A stretch of 27,790 nt of DNA from Stentor coeruleus. Lineage: Eukaryota > Ciliophora > Heterotrichea > Heterotrichida > Stentoridae. This document shows positions 1 to 9,421 of the stretch, piece by piece. The stretch is from contig MPUH01000971.1 in the NCBI GenBank assembly GCA_001970955.1, forward strand, positions 1-27,790, given 5' to 3'. The notes beneath the pieces are model-generated. The model was not told the DNA's origin, searched no databases, and saw nothing but the letters and a program-made list of their open reading frames with translations. Position numbers and translations under genes: made by a program. Every line of letters begins with the position of its first letter. The first letter of the stretch is position 1.

Positions 1-1035
1 TTTAGTAGTCATTTATCATTTTTCACTAGACAAAATTTTTGAATATTCTTTTACTATCGGTATCAATCTTACTGTAAAATTTATTTAGATACTTTTATAT
101 ATACAAGTACTTGAGTTTTTAGACCAAAAGCTTTAAACATTTATCATATTTTAAACGAAGTTGTGATATCAATTTTTTATTTTGTTATTTTTATAAATGC
201 TTTAAGCAATAAAAATGTCATGAGTGAAAAAAATTCTGATATTTGCATTAATTTGGTTATAAATGTATAGGCTCTTAACATTGCATATAGCTCTGTAAAT
301 TTTTTATGTGCTTTAATTGAGAAGATTAGGACAAAAATTATGAAAAAAGAGAGAGAGAAGAGTTGGAGAATTGCATACTACAAAAACTTTGCATGAAAGT
401 GAGCATAATCAGAGGAAAACATAGGGGTTGATATAAGATAAATTTTATCTGGAATTGTTTTAAAATATGATATGTTTTTAATAGAAATTATAATGATAGG
501 GAATATTTAACTAGAAAATATGCTTAATTAATCTAAAATTTAAACTTAGTTTAATAATTTCAGATTTCACATTTCCCATAAAGCATATTTTACATTATGC
601 TTATTCTCATTTACTTTACTTAATTCATTGTATATCTTAAAGCTATAATACTTTACTTCTTTATCATTTTACCCCTTCCAACAACCTTCCTACCCAAAAT
701 CTAAATTATTTCTTCAATAAACTATCATTTTTCCAATTCTACATCCTAAACTAAAGCAAACCAAAAAAACTCATAAAATTCCCTATCTCAATCAATTTAC
801 CTCAAAAAAATCCTCTAAACCTAATCAATCGTTTTAAAAAACCATAATCCACTCCTTTCACATTAAACTATCCTAAGGAAACTTAAAAGTCTAATCAAAA
901 CCAAATCAAAACTTTTTCTCCTTATCAAATCCAAACCTCATCAAAAAGCCCTCAATTTATTTCAAAAGTTGTAACGCATAAACTCTTACAAATTATCATA
1001 TTTATCAAAGAATAACAATTATAATACTTTTTATC
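1..1035. other. 5' flank of the kinase gene, with a possible gene relic at its left end
   Basis: There is no intact gene here. From about 560 to 1035 the + strand is rich in C and A and almost free of G, the composition seen before the start codon of most + strand genes in the window. Positions 1-420 are different. Read on the - strand they hold a 66-codon open frame (377 to 180) and, in a second frame, a stretch interrupted mainly by TAA/TAG. This could be the end of a decayed gene, but the AT-rich composition makes chance open frames likely. A short GA run lies near 349-358. Confidence 0.4.
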
Positions 1036-2238
1036 ATGGAGTCTATTTTTACTTGTACAGGAATTATAGGATTTTGGTCACCTTATATCATAGGTTGTTC
1101 ACCAACATTCCCCCTATTATCATTAAAAGACATATTAAATATAAAATCCTCAGGAGAAACCTCAAACCTTTCAGTTCAATTATGTGGTACTTATCTTGTC
1201 CAAATAGACCAAAATGATAATCCAATAAAATACACAAACCTTCAACTAAAAACTTTTGAACCTTTTATAGAAGAAAACACAAATGGAAATCAATATGGTT
1301 TTTATATACAAACACAAGCATTTTACACAAGAAACGAAAAAATACTCGATATTTGGATCAATGCACTAAAGAAAATATGTATTTTAACCAATATCGATGA
1401 TGACTATGTTCTAATCAAAATCATAGGTAAAGGTAGTACATCAATAGTCTACTTAGCAGAAAGTACAAATAACTCATCACAAGTATCAATAAAATGTATA
1501 AAAAAATCCAGTATAAAAAACTTTGAAATCCTAGTCAACATCGCTAATGAAATAAAAATCCTACAAAAAATCAACCATGAAAACATATGCCGATTATATT
1601 ATGTTTATGAAGATAAAGACAATTTATATTTAGTCATGGAATATCTTCCTTATGGAGATTTACTTAATAGACTTAATGATAAAGAAAAATTTACTGAAGA
1701 AGATAGTGCGAAATTTATGGGGAAGATGTTGTTAACATTAGAATTTTTACATAAACAGAATATTGTTCATAGAGATTTAAAACTGGAAAATATATTGATG
1801 ACTGGGCCTGATAATGATAATTTCAAGATAATCGATTTTGGTTTGGCTTATATGAATGAAAATAGTCAGAATAAAAAATGTGGGTCACCTGGGTATGTCG
1901 CTCCAGAAATACTTAGAGATGAAGATTATGATAGTAAAATCGATATTTTTAGCTCTGGGGTTATACTTTATGTTACTATATATGGAAAACACCCATTTGA
2001 AGCTAAAAACCTTAATAAAACGCTACAGAAAAATGTTGAGTGCCATGTTAAAACTAATAAATCAGTATCAAAAATTGCATCAGATGTAATTAAATTAATG
2101 ATGCATCCTGACCCTTTTGAAAGACCTTCTGCTAGTCAGCTACTTGAAGTCGATTGGTTTGGCCAGAGAGAGAAAATTGTGACCCTTCCAAGTTTGATAA
2201 CATCTGTAAATTCAGTTAATCCTCAAGTTTTAATATAA
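1036..2238 (+). CDS. CAMK-type serine/threonine protein kinase with N-terminal PH-like domain
   Basis: This 400-residue protein is a predicted active protein kinase. Residues 124-375 form the catalytic domain: glycine loop from G131, ATP-anchoring K153, helix-C E172, HRDLKLEN at 245-252 (catalytic D247), DFG at 267-269, and a GSPGYVAPE segment ending at 291. The GSPGYVAPE and DIFSSGVILY motifs place it in the CAMK group. Residues 1-118 look like a pleckstrin-homology fold: alternating beta segments, then a final helix around 98-114 with the expected Trp (W107). This suggests membrane or phosphoinositide recruitment. The protein stops soon after the kinase domain, so no calmodulin-binding tail is visible and calcium control cannot be claimed. 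The ATG at 1036 follows a long G-poor leader. The kinase call is firm; the PH call is by pattern only. Confidence 0.9.
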   Translation: MESIFTCTGIIGFWSPYIIGCSPTFPLLSLKDILNIKSSGETSNLSVQLCGTYLVQIDQNDNPIKYTNLQLKTFEPFIEENTNGNQYGFYIQTQAFYTRNEKILDIWINALKKICILTNIDDDYVLIKIIGKGSTSIVYLAESTNNSSQVSIKCIKKSSIKNFEILVNIANEIKILQKINHENICRLYYVYEDKDNLYLVMEYLPYGDLLNRLNDKEKFTEEDSAKFMGKMLLTLEFLHKQNIVHRDLKLENILMTGPDNDNFKIIDFGLAYMNENSQNKKCGSPGYVAPEILRDEDYDSKIDIFSSGVILYVTIYGKHPFEAKNLNKTLQKNVECHVKTNKSVSKIASDVIKLMMHPDPFERPSASQLLEVDWFGQREKIVTLPSLITSVNSVNPQVLI

Positions 2239-2858
2239 CACATTTTTATTATGATTAAATGTATTACTAAAATTAGGTTTTTTAAATGGATTTATGATAA
2301 TAAAAGGCAAAAATCAAATCAAACCAAAACATATTACAATCTTATCCTACCACATAACCTTTATATCACCATTAAAGTTCTTCATCTTCAAAACTCTTAC
2401 AAAAAAAGTAAAAAAACCCCACATAATACAATTATAAAATCCATTAAAATGGCTTCAAAAAATGTTATTTTTAGAAGAACTCCATAAATTGGAGTTTTAA
2501 CAATAAAAACCATACTCAAATAACTAAACTATCAAAAAATTACCTCACTAAATCCACACAACACACAAAACAGAATCTAAAATATTTGAATAACCTCAAT
2601 GAACTTTAATTCATTTAGCAAAACTTGAATCACTATCATATCTATTTTCCTATTTCTCTACAAAAACTAATTCTGATTTTTCAAAAAATCTTCATAACCG
2701 TCTTAAGCCTAAATCTCATAAATCACATAAAAAACCCTAGGCTCATATCAAAACCTTTAAAAAAAAAAAAAAAATTTTTTCATACTAAATCCTAAAACCT
2801 CAATTTTCTATATGATTTTAACTTATTTTATTATCTTCCATAATTAAAAAGCTAAAAA
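2239..2858. other. Intergenic region between kinase and cyclic-nucleotide-binding gene
   Basis: This 620-bp gap holds no gene that I can support. The first 70 nt or so contain some G. From about 2310 on, the + strand becomes C/A-rich and G-poor up to the next ATG. A run of about 15 A followed by T lies near 2760-2780, about 80 nt before the next gene. A 78-codon open frame (2251-2487) fits the biased composition and is not called as a gene. Confidence 0.6.
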
Positions 2859-4496
2859 ATGATATTAAGCCCTTTCAATGAATCTATTCTTGGATCAAGT
2901 CCTCAGCGATGCAGTTCTGCCACATATTGCACAAAAGACAAGCACAAAAAGATGAATTTCGAAATAGTCAAAGCGAAAAAAAAGATAATAAAAAAAGAAC
3001 TCCTAAGACCAAAAATTTTATTCGAAGGCACACCTCCTGAAACCATAAAAAACCCTTCATTTTTCATATCCCAAGCACGTGAGAAATTCATTAAAAGACA
3101 AAATTCCTTATGTTCAGCCTCAACTTGCAAATTATCAAGAGCATCATTAATAAGAATGCCTAGTAGACTAATAAGACAATCTTTACCAAACTTGGATGTA
3201 ACAAAAAAACCTAAAAAGATTAAAAAGTCCTTAGATAATACAAATGAAATATTACCTAATTGGCTTATAGAACGTCCTGGTTTCCAAGAAATTGTTAAGA
3301 GTTTTGTTAATATCAATAAAACAATCCCTGAAATTTGTGAACAGCCTCCTTCAGAAAGATCGCAAGAAAAGAAAAACCTTCTTTTTGAATGGATTTCATC
3401 GTTGCAGTTTTTTGTTAAAATACCATCTCGGGTTACAAAAGAGGTATGTGATAAACTTACTAGGCATAATTATGATCCTGGGGATGTTATTATTAAAAAA
3501 GGAGAAAGAGGAGATTGTATTGTTATTATTTATTCTGGTAAAGTGAATATTTACCTTGAACCAGGAATAGTTCACTGTACTGTAGGAGAAAAAAATGTTA
3601 TAGGCGAGCAAGCATTAGATAACAATCGTCCTCGTAATGCAACAGTAATTGCAATCGAACATGTGATTACTTTTAAATTGACAAAATTTGACTATGACAC
3701 AATACTGATAAACATGAAAAAACAAGAAAAAGCTGAAAACCTAGCTTTTTTAGCGAATATAAGCTTTTTTAAAACCTGGAATCATCTTCGAGTACAAAAC
3801 CTAGCCTATTATATTCTCCAAAAAACCTATAATCCTGGAGAAATAATTTTTGACATCGGACACCCAAGTGACACTTTCTTCATAATCCGATCTGGGTATA
3901 TAGAAATTCAAGCAATGGTCACTTTACAAAAAAACAATATTTGGCCTACTGGTAGCCAAGAGTGGAAAATCCGTGAAATTAATCGCAAGTATATAGTAAG
4001 CATAGCCAAACTAGGGCCTGGGAACTACTTTGGGGAAACTTGCATTTTAGATCGTTGCGACAGACAAACTCGTGCTGTATCTTTAACCAGCACCCTCTGT
4101 TTAACAGTTAACATTGACGAGTTTTATGAGATTTTTTCATCTAAAGATATTGAAGATATCCAATCAAACGCCCCAGTTTCTATCCCTTCAGACGATGAAC
4201 TAAGAGCTAGACTTTCACAAGAAATACAAAGTAAAATAACAAGTGTAAGTATTATATAGCAACGAGCTTTATTTGATTCACTAAATGTTGATATGAAAAA
4301 TCTAGATACTCGAGATACAATACTTGATGAAAGGAAAAAAAAACTTAAAGGGTGGATAAGTGGGATGATTAAAAGGAAAAACAAAGATGTGGTTGAGCTT
4401 AATAAAAGAATTGTTTCTGAAGAAAACAAACATAGGAAAATAAACTCGATTAAAAAAATGAACTCGTATTTTAAGGTAAGAAAAGTTAGTTCGTGA
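2859..4496 (+). CDS. Protein with two cyclic-nucleotide-binding domains (spliced)
   Basis: The spliced coding sequence (2859-4244 joined to 4260-4496) gives 540 residues. Residues 1-180 are basic and of low complexity. Two cyclic-nucleotide-binding (CNB) domains follow, at about 181-290 and 300-430. Domain A keeps a good phosphate-binding cassette (G249-E250 ... P258-R259-N260-A261). Domain B has FGE at 391-393 and R405-A406, with a slightly expanded cassette and an inserted loop near 355-378. No kinase, channel or cyclase domain is attached and no PKA inhibitor motif is evident. It therefore resembles CNBD2-type or divergent PKA-regulatory-like proteins, which are common in ciliates. The second exon adds a highly charged helical tail. 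Exon joining rests on the 15-nt intron; without it the protein would end at an in-frame TAG at 4257-4259. The function as a cAMP/cGMP sensor is inferred from the domains. Confidence 0.85.
4245..4259 (+). other. 15-nt spliceosomal intron (phase 0)
   Basis: The segment gtaagtattatatag starts with GTAAG and ends with TAG. Removing it joins two open segments in the same frame (..ITS / QRALFDSL..) and adds a 78-residue C-terminus. Fifteen nucleotides is the characteristic heterotrich intron size. If retained, its last three bases form an in-frame stop. Confidence 0.85.
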
Positions 4497-4498
4497 AG

Positions 4499-5401
4499 TT
4501 ATTCGAAGTTTTGGAGTTTTTTATCCATAATTTTATCCTCTAATTGAAGCTTATAGCTTCTCATTTTAGTCATCTTGTCTGTAATATTATCTTTCACTTT
4601 TTGCCAAGACTGGTTTTCAATGACTAAAAAACTTGATAAACTTTTCAACACCTTGAGATAATTCCCATCAACCAATTCCTCAGCCCATTTTCCACATATA
4701 TCATCAACACCCTTAGAATATTTTCCAATAATTTCTCTACCTTTAAGCTCTTTTGGTACATTTTCATCAATATCCCCTTCTTTTTCACAAAATACTCTCA
4801 ACACATAATCCACACTTTTCCCTTCTTTTCCTGAATTTTCACTTATCCCAAGATATTTTTTCATATTAATATTCTCATCATTAATATCTTTACATTTTTT
4901 TTCTAAACTACCAAGCTCTTCAGCAGTCTCTTTAGCAAAAAACCTAAGATTTTTCTCATACCTTTCAATAACATCTGGTTGTGGGATACTATTAATAACT
5001 TTTTTATGGTCTTCTATAATATTTTTAGCCCAGTTTAAAGCTTGGGTTTCTTTTGATGTGATTTCTAAAGCTTTTTTAGCTTTAAGTTCTGAAACATTTA
5101 ATAAATCATCAAGAGCATGGTTGAGGTTTCTGACAAATTCTAAGGAAGATTTGATTAGGATTTTTTCGTTTTGGTCTAAGTCTTTATGTGAAGGTGTTTT
5201 AAGGTTTTTTGATGTAGCTGATTTTGGAGATTGTAGAGGCATTATAGAAATAGATTGACTTGCTACTTTTGATATCCTTTTGATTGGGGAAGATGGGTTA
5301 GGTTGAGATAAGGAAGTGTTTTGGGAAATGGGTTTGATAGAACTTTTGAGAAGATTGTTTGTTCGTTCTATGTAAGACATGATCTGCTGTTTTGAGGCCA
5401 T
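4499..5401 (-). CDS. Coiled-coil protein, unrecognised
   Basis: This intact 300-codon frame encodes a protein I cannot assign to a family. Residues 1-75 are Ser/Pro/Lys-rich and probably disordered. Residues from about 75 to 185 have long helical, heptad-like segments rich in Lys, Glu and Leu. The C-terminal third is also helical, with a Trp-containing segment (around KWAEEL and SWQKVKDN). No signal peptide or membrane segment is seen. The start at 5401 is preceded on the coding strand by five AAT triplets. Its stop lies only 2 nt from the stop of the convergent cyclic-nucleotide-binding gene, so the 3' UTRs must overlap or be nearly absent. A structural or cytoskeletal role is possible but is only a guess from the coiled coil. 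Confidence 0.75.
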   Translation of the reverse strand: MASKQQIMSYIERTNNLLKSSIKPISQNTSLSQPNPSSPIKRISKVASQSISIMPLQSPKSATSKNLKTPSHKDLDQNEKILIKSSLEFVRNLNHALDDLLNVSELKAKKALEITSKETQALNWAKNIIEDHKKVINSIPQPDVIERYEKNLRFFAKETAEELGSLEKKCKDINDENINMKKYLGISENSGKEGKSVDYVLRVFCEKEGDIDENVPKELKGREIIGKYSKGVDDICGKWAEELVDGNYLKVLKSLSSFLVIENQSWQKVKDNITDKMTKMRSYKLQLEDKIMDKKLQNFE

Positions 5402-5706
5402 TATTATTATTATTTGTTGTCAATGTGAAGAGATATTGTAAAATGCCTGCTAGATTTTTTTTGTGTGTAGAAATATTGATGATGGTATAAGTAAATATGA
5501 TAAGACTGAATAAGGAAGGAAAATTTTTGGTTAAGGATCGATTTATTTAAAGTTAGATAGTAAAATATATATTAATAACAAGCCATAATAAAAAATTCAC
5601 AAATCTAATATCATCCTTATTTTTATATACAGCCAAGTATCTTCAATATCACTAATATCATAACTTTATATTCCCACCTAATCAAGCTTATATAAAAATT
5701 CTCAAC
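5402..5706. other. Intergenic region with strand-composition switch
   Basis: No gene is visible. The + strand is G/T-rich up to about 5560 and then C/A-rich to about 5760. The left part is the upstream flank of the - strand coiled-coil gene. The right part has the composition expected downstream of a - strand gene, consistent with the relic that ends at 5707. Confidence 0.55.
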
Positions 5707-6346
5707 TCAAAATCCTACCTACTTAACTTGATTCTCATAAATTACTTATCTTTCACCTAACTTCAAAATCTCTGATATATTGTTTGACCTTCTAAAAAAA
5801 CCAAGAAAAAAATAGGCAACAAGTCTTTTAGTCTAAATGGAAAATATATGAAATTGGTTTGTATTATAAAGACCAGTTAGTCCAATAACAAATCCACAAA
5901 TATAAAGATCAACTTTAATATACCATTTTGTAACTGGGACTTGAATATTTGATAAACTTTTCAACCAAAAAAAATTTTCCTCTTCATCTATAAAAAAACC
6001 TTTGAACCACAACTGACTATCTATTAGTAACTCCAAATGGGGTTTTTATTTTATGATGAATAATTTTAATATCATTATAAAATATTTCTACAACACGGAT
6101 TACTTCAAAATCATTATAATACTAAGGTTTATAATTTATATTATGAACATAATCATGGATAATCTCAAAGTCTAATGAAACTTAAGTCTACCCATATACT
6201 AAGAACAAGTTTTCTAATTGTTTATGCATTTATTTAACATTATTTTCAGTGCTAAATATATCATAATCTTCATATACATCAATTAATTTTAGATCAGCAA
6301 GGAACTTGAATGGTTAATTTTCTATCTTTTTATTCAACTAATCCAT
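5707..6346 (-). pseudogene. Degenerate protein-coding gene with TAA/TAG interruptions and one frameshift
   Basis: Reading the - strand from an ATG at 6346, one frame stays protein-like to about 6025 (fragments such as KFLADLKLIDVYEDYDIF and FEVIRVVEIFYNDIKIIHHK), broken only by TAA/TAG. It then continues in a second frame (IDSQLWFKGFFIDEEENFFW, then VTKWYIKVDLYICGF) to a TGA at 5707-5709. I count nine internal TAR codons, no internal TGA, and one frame change near 6025-6037 that a single missing base would explain. Gln is the natural reading at several interrupted positions, and about six CAR codons remain. The Trp, Gly, Asp and Glu content is much higher than in chance AT-rich translation. 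I do not recognise the family. It lies about 50 nt beyond the PRPF39 stop, on the same strand. Confidence 0.55.
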
Positions 6347-6399
6347 TTGTTTTTTATAAATTTTGCTAATCGACTTATATTTTCTAATAACTATCTATC

Positions 6400-8001
6400 C
6401 TAAATTAATCTTTTAACTGGCTCAGGGTAGTCCAAGTTTTCATTGCGTTTCATCCTTTTAATCCCACATTTTCCTTTAAATTCTACAGTTAAAACATTTT
6501 GATGATGAAAAACTTTTCTAAACCTAGTCTCAGCATCTTTGACATCTTCGTAGTTTTTCCATGAGTTTCTCATAAAATCCATATACGAAACCCACATTTC
6601 AAGTTGTTCAGGTAAAGGTAATTTTGATTCAGGTTTTAATCCTAACTCATAAGCTCCTTTGATTTTTTCTAATTTCTCATTAAGATCTTCTAATGAGTTA
6701 AGTGTACTTATATAAGCAAAATATATCGACTTTTGACTTGTAGCTTTATCAAGATTATCTTCAAATATCTTAATAGCCTTATTCAAATCTTGCATTATTA
6801 AATGATGAAATCTAGCATATTCAGTTGTCACATAAGCAACATGACTTTGTGTCCCAATTTCAATTGCTACAGATAAAGCTTGTTGATAAAGTTCATCAAC
6901 TTGATTGAATTTTTTTTCTCTTCTTTCTAGTTGAGCATGTTTTAATATACCATCTAATAACCCTGGAGATATATCTTCATATGAATGTTTATAAAGTTTT
7001 CTTGCTTCAGGGATATTATTATGAGTTTCTTCAAAATACCCTTGGGCTACAAAAAGATCTGGTCGACGACTGAGAAAATTTTTATTAGCTCGGATATAAA
7101 GGTTACGAGCTTGATCTATACCTTGAGTTCTTTCGATATATCGAGAATATCTTATCCAGAATTCAGAATAATAACAACATGGGACGATACATCTTTCGTA
7201 GAGAAGGATTATTTTTTCATGATTGTTGTTGCTTTCTTCGTATTCTAGGTATTTACGCCAATTCATTAGTTGGTCTAAGTCTAGAGGTTTTGTACTGAAG
7301 TTACTTCTTTTGATGGCTTGCTCGAAGTTTTTACATTTGTTGTTTTCGTTGACAACTTTTTCGTATGCTTGGATTATGTTGTCTTTTTTTTTACGCTTTT
7401 GATCTTCTGGGAGGTCTTTGCAGTGCATGTCGATGAAGTTCTTGAAGCGAGTGTAGTATTCGTAGAGTTTGCTTGTTGGGAAAGTTAGTAGCTGCCAGAA
7501 GATTTTTTCCATACCCTCGAAATTTTTCTGTCCCTTTTCAAAGTCCAAATACTTATCCCAAAGTAGATTCGAAGTATAAACACTTCCACAAGCTTTAGTT
7601 GCCCTTTCAAACAACCCTCTAGTCTCTTCAGCTAATCCACGTTCGCTTTTCCATATACAGTAATGCAGCCACAAATCAGTACTAACAGGTAAAAACTTTA
7701 GCCCTTCTTCAAAACTACAAACAACCATTTCCTGATCATTTTCAGTATTATAAACCTCAGCAAGTTTCCTCCATACCGGATAATATTGTGGGAATTCTTG
7801 TAAAAAATCTTGATATATAGCCTTGCTTTTTTCACTTGATTTCTAAATACTCTTTACATATTTTTCAACTTGCTTTATAAGTTCTAACCAAAGGTCAAAA
7901 TCACTTGGTGACGATTGGAGAAGTTCACGTAAACGGGCTTCTTCTTCACGTTCTTGGGTTATGTATGTGTTAGCGAAATCAATATCTAAAATCTTAGCCA
8001 T
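6400..8001 (-). CDS. PRPF39: Pre-mRNA-processing factor 39 (HAT-repeat U1 snRNP-associated protein), spliced
   Basis: The spliced frame (8001-7858 joined to 7842-6400) encodes about 528 residues made of half-a-TPR (HAT) repeats. Recognisable repeat signatures include DLWLHYCIWKSERG, LFERATKACGS, LLWDKYLDFEKGQ, FWIRYSRYIERTQG and ARNLYIRANK. The order and wording of the N-terminal repeats, including the ACG segment followed by LWDKYLDFE and a YYTRFK segment, match eukaryotic PRPF39/Prp39. That protein works in U1 snRNP and 5' splice-site recognition in the nucleus. The protein is somewhat shorter than the yeast protein (about 630). The ATG at 8001 sits only a few bases beyond the first HAT helix, so the N-terminal extension of animal orthologues is absent. 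The first exon needs the 15-nt intron at 7843-7857; without it a TAG interrupts. Nearby features do not form an operon. Confidence 0.9.
7843..7857 (-). other. 15-nt intron in PRPF39 (phase 0)
   Basis: On the coding strand the segment reads gtaaagagtatttag. Removing it fuses ..KQVEKY to KSSEKSKAIYQDFL.. in frame and gives a continuous HAT-repeat protein from an ATG at 8001. Retention would leave an in-frame TAG at the intron end. Confidence 0.88.
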
Positions 8002-8463
8002 TTTTACCTTTAATAATACGAATTGAAAAAAATTTACTTCAATTTAGTAACAAATTCTTGATAAAAAATAGGAGGATTTAGTGATACTATTTAAGATGAA
8101 TATAAATTTTATATTGCTAAAGGTATAAAGGCTTATAATAAAGTTTAGTGTGGATGGAATAAATTTGTTGGGGTATATAAAAAGTTGTAATAAGTGGATA
8201 ATTTAAGATTGGTTAATTTGAAGATTTTATTAAAAGATATATATAAAAACTGTGTGGATATATATAAAAAAGTATTAATAGAAGAATCAAAACAATTTTT
8301 TTATGTATTTAAGTTGAAGATTCTAACAACTTTAAAAGAAACTAAAAATCTGTCAAGGATTTTGTTTGAGAAATTATGAATCCCAACCTAGCTTATAATC
8401 TTTTTCATATCAGAAAACTATGATTTTACAACAAACTAATCCTAATTCGCATTTTTTAAGATG
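8002..8463. other. Intergenic region upstream of PRPF39 and downstream of the sigma adaptin gene
   Basis: Both neighbours are on the - strand. From 8002 to about 8380 the + strand is G/T/A-rich with little C. From 8380 to 8463 it is C-richer. A + strand frame from 8062 to 8379 is open if TAA/TAG are read through. Its Lys/Leu/Ile/Tyr content is what biased AT-rich sequence gives by chance, so I do not call a gene. Any PRPF39 promoter should lie just above 8001. Confidence 0.5.
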
Positions 8464-8943
8464 TTAAGAAGATCTTGTCTCAGTTTCCACCAAAGCGTCT
8501 TCCATAATCTCATCTTGATTAGCAATAACTCTTAGTATCTGCTTTTTGCTTGTTTCTATAATATGACCAGCAACTAGCATTTCATCTAAAAGGTAATATG
8601 CTTTGTGGAAGTTAAAGATAATATCCAATTCACAAACATTTTTAAAGTATTTGTCAAGAATTTCAACAAAAAACTGTAGGACTTCTAAAGAAATAAGTTC
8701 GTTTTCTTCTTTGTCTTGTCCTAAAACAAAATACAAACTCGCATATCTTTTAGCAACTAAAATCATTTCTTTGTATTCTAAAAAATTGCATAATTTGCTG
8801 TTTCTGCCTATTGTTAGTCCTTTTATCTATGTTTTTATTACTTCTTTCTGTAGCTTTTCTCTCTCTTTGTTAGAGTAGGTGGAAAAGTATTTGGAACACC
8901 TGATTTTACCATGCCTGCTGATGAGAAGAATAAAATGGATCAT
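8464..8943 (-). CDS. AP1S: Clathrin adaptor complex sigma subunit, AP-1 type (spliced)
   Basis: The spliced frame (8943-8842 joined to 8826-8464) gives 154 residues, the normal size for a sigma adaptin. The N-terminus reads MIHFILLISRHGKIR, the longin-like beta strand with the SRxGK motif favoured by AP-1 sigma over the NRxGK of AP-2. It continues with KLCNFLEYKE, KRYASLYF, LDKYFKNVCELDIIFNF, KAYYLLDE and ETSKK, all family hallmarks. The protein would be part of the AP-1 coat that sorts cargo between trans-Golgi and endosomes and reads dileucine signals with the gamma subunit. The ATG at 8943 precedes the conserved first strand directly. The shorter open frame starting at 8766 lacks the first third and is wrong as a gene model. 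AP-1 rather than AP-2 is a motif-based call. Confidence 0.92.
8827..8841 (-). other. 15-nt intron in the sigma adaptin gene (phase 0)
   Basis: The coding strand reads gtaataaaaacatag. Splicing joins ..EREKLQKE to IKGLTIGRNSKLCNFLEYK.., which restores the conserved sigma N-terminal half. This is the best supported intron of the window because the protein family fixes both sides. Retention leaves an in-frame TAG. Confidence 0.93.
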
Positions 8944-9421
8944 CTTTATTTTTTATTATTAGTGAGATTAGGTTGTTTTTATGTGATTTTATTCAAACTG
9001 AGTAATGTGATATATTATAGCAATTTGTGATTATTTTTTTTTGTTTAGATTTTATGTGTTGAACGAATTAAAACTATCGGATATGCATTTTAATATTGTA
9101 TAAAAGGGGAAAAAGTTAATATAAATACTTGTTTATTTCTAATAATTATTTCTTGACACAAAAACCTAACCATAAATCAAGTTTGTTATTTTTAAAACCC
9201 ATTATCTCATCTCAATAATTTTGTTATAAAATTCCTTTACACCTACTCAACCTATATTTTTTTATATCATAATCTAATATCATACTTCAATAATACTCAT
9301 AATCCCATATCGCCATATACAATCATATAAAATCCTTTCACGAAATCTCATTTTCCAAAACCCCAACACCCAAATCACTTTCAATACCCAACATCATTTC
9401 TCCCGTTCATAATAAAAAATA
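8944..9421. promoter_or_regulatory. Divergent intergenic region between sigma adaptin and NEK kinase
   Basis: Both genes point away from this 478-bp gap, so it should hold both promoters. The + strand changes from G/T-rich (to about 9130) to C/A-rich (from about 9150). A CAACACCC motif occurs at 9364-9371. No TATA-like element can be told apart from the general AT-richness. Confidence 0.5.

Noticed and set aside
2251..2487. 78-codon + strand frame just after the kinase gene
   Set aside because: The C/A-rich flank gives a low-complexity Lys/Asn/Ile/Thr translation; there is no domain or conserved motif.
2903..3316. 137-codon - strand frame inside the cyclic-nucleotide-binding gene
   Set aside because: It is antisense to a well supported coding region; the hydrophobic translation mirrors Lys/Glu codons of the sense strand.
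4476..4489. GTAAG...TTAG segment near the end of the cyclic-nucleotide-binding gene as a further intron
   Set aside because: It is only 14 nt, and removing it breaks the frame just before the natural TGA.
5707..6346. Non-standard nuclear code (TAR=Gln or Condylostoma-like) for the whole genome
   Set aside because: All intact genes here use TAA, TAG and TGA only as final stops and have no in-frame TAR or TGA.
8062..8379. + strand frame open if TAA/TAG are read through, ending in TGA
   Set aside because: It lies in the upstream flank of PRPF39 with the skew typical of such flanks, and the translation is dominated by Lys/Leu/Ile/Tyr. Chance explains it.
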